This document shows, in pieces, positions 14,488-14,962 of a DNA stretch of 14,962 bases. The notes below the pieces were generated by a model. That model was not told the DNA's origin and ran no database searches. It saw only the letters and a program-made list of their open reading frames with translations. The translations under genes were made by a program, and so were the position numbers. Position 1 is the stretch's first letter. Every line of letters starts with the position of its first letter. This DNA comes from an uncultured Rheinheimera sp. (GTDB lineage: Bacteria > Pseudomonadota > Gammaproteobacteria > Enterobacterales > Alteromonadaceae), in NCBI GenBank assembly GCA_943913835.1, contig CALTZU010000082.1:1-14962 (forward strand), read 5' to 3'.

Positions 14488-14941
14488 TGTTTTTACTCTT
14501 ATGAGATTTGGCCAAATGATGCTTTCGTCTGAGTGCAAAGTCAGCTGCTATATCGGCAAGGGTGAGGCTGGAGAATCTCTGCAGCAGTTGTTGTTCTGCG
14601 GTCGCAAAAGCTGAATCCAGCGAAGCATTTACGGCTTGCTCGATAAGGCATTGTGGTGCGTCCTGTCTATATCCCTGAGCAAACAAGCGTGGAGCGCCAA
14701 GTGCCTGATACACGTCATGCAAGCTAATAGCTGTCAGAGGTTTAGCCATAGTCCAACCGCCGCCGTGCCCTTTGACTGACTTCACTAATCCGGCTTGACG
14801 CAAACCCGCCATCATACGACGGATCACCACAGGATTGGTTTTCAGATAGAGCGCCAGCGTATCAGAGGTCATGGCTTGATTATGTTCGGCCAGATGCAGA
14901 ATGACATGCAAAATGGACGAGAGTTTATTATCACTTTTCAT
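14477..14941 (-). CDS. Rrf2-family transcriptional regulator
   Basis: This 154-residue protein has the N-terminal winged helix of the Rrf2 family: MKSDNKLSSILHVILHLAE, the recognition region TNPVVIRRMMAGLRQAG and the wing KGHGGGWTMAKP. Only one cysteine is present, Cys98 in APQCLIEQ, so the three-cysteine iron-sulfur ligand set of IscR or NsrR is missing. It could sense thiol oxidants through this Cys (between subunits or by S-thiolation) or another signal. Its stop overlaps the flavoprotein start by 11 nt, showing translational coupling. No Shine-Dalgarno sequence is visible before the ATG, although the start matches other family members. A symmetric operator-like sequence overlaps the start codon, suggesting self-repression. 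The upstream frame stays open to the window edge, so a longer N-terminus is not excluded. Confidence 0.9.
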   Translation of the reverse strand: MKSDNKLSSILHVILHLAEHNQAMTSDTLALYLKTNPVVIRRMMAGLRQAGLVKSVKGHGGGWTMAKPLTAISLHDVYQALGAPRLFAQGYRQDAPQCLIEQAVNASLDSAFATAEQQLLQRFSSLTLADIAADFALRRKHHLAKSHKSKNNEF

Positions 14942-14961
14942 GTAACTTACATTATTACATG
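14939..14961 (-). promoter_or_regulatory. Palindromic operator overlapping the Rrf2 start codon
   Basis: CATGTAA (14939-14945) and TTACATG (14955-14961) are perfect 7-bp inverted arms with a 9-nt spacer. Inside, ATGTAACTTACAT (14940-14952) is itself a 6+1+6 palindrome, so ATGTAA-type half-sites occur three times within 23 nt. The left arm contains the start codon of the Rrf2 gene. Rrf2 regulators commonly bind such sites at their own promoters. The promoter itself probably lies just outside the window. Confidence 0.65.
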
Positions 14962-14962
14962 A

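Noticed and set aside
14488..14538. N-terminal extension of the flavoprotein from ATG 14538
   Set aside because: The FAD-binding strand normally begins within a few residues of the start, as it does from ATG 14487; the extra 17 residues are only the regulator's C-terminal coding sequence in another frame.
1..14962. Possible mobile element, phage or defence island
   Set aside because: No transposase, integrase, terminal repeats, target duplications, CRISPR repeats or known defence genes were seen; all genes look like chromosomal sensory, redox and transport functions.

Overview
The window looks like chromosomal DNA of a marine or freshwater gammaproteobacterium of the Alteromonadales/Rheinheimera type. 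This is inferred from moderate GC, gammaproteobacterial-style chemoreceptors, a GGDEF-EAL enzyme and a FNR-type box; no rRNA or other taxonomic marker is present. Genes are tightly packed. I see no insertion sequence, phage gene, tRNA, rRNA or CRISPR array.

Left part (1-2300): a catalase, cut at its 5' end by the window edge, is followed by a chloroperoxidase-type alpha/beta hydrolase, which ends at a strong intrinsic terminator. This looks like a small peroxide-related pair. Middle-left (2365-4899): a membrane PAS histidine kinase overlaps by 4 nt (ATGA) a FixJ-like response regulator. A separate receiver-only protein follows, most likely started at a TTG codon, so one kinase has two candidate receivers beside it.

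Centre (4900-13496): a sensory and second-messenger block. A methyl-accepting chemotaxis protein (MCP) with a 295-nt leader is followed by a 910-residue membrane PAS-GGDEF-EAL protein, then an EamA/DMT transporter with a strong ribosome binding site 34 nt downstream. A 328-nt intergenic region packed with inverted repeats and a perfect FNR/Anr-type box leads to a second, paralogous EamA transporter with its own terminator. A second MCP of the same type follows. The block therefore holds two related MCPs flanking one c-di-GMP enzyme and two related transporters.

Right part (13594-14941, minus strand): an Rrf2-family regulator whose start codon lies inside a symmetric operator-like sequence overlaps by 11 nt a thioredoxin-reductase-like flavoprotein with a CPYC motif. 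This is a probable redox-responsive, self-regulated operon convergent with the second MCP.

Most genes belong to known families. The least explained parts are the arrangement of the central block, the regulatory DNA between the two transporters, and the Rrf2/flavoprotein switch. All functional links between neighbours are inferred from position.
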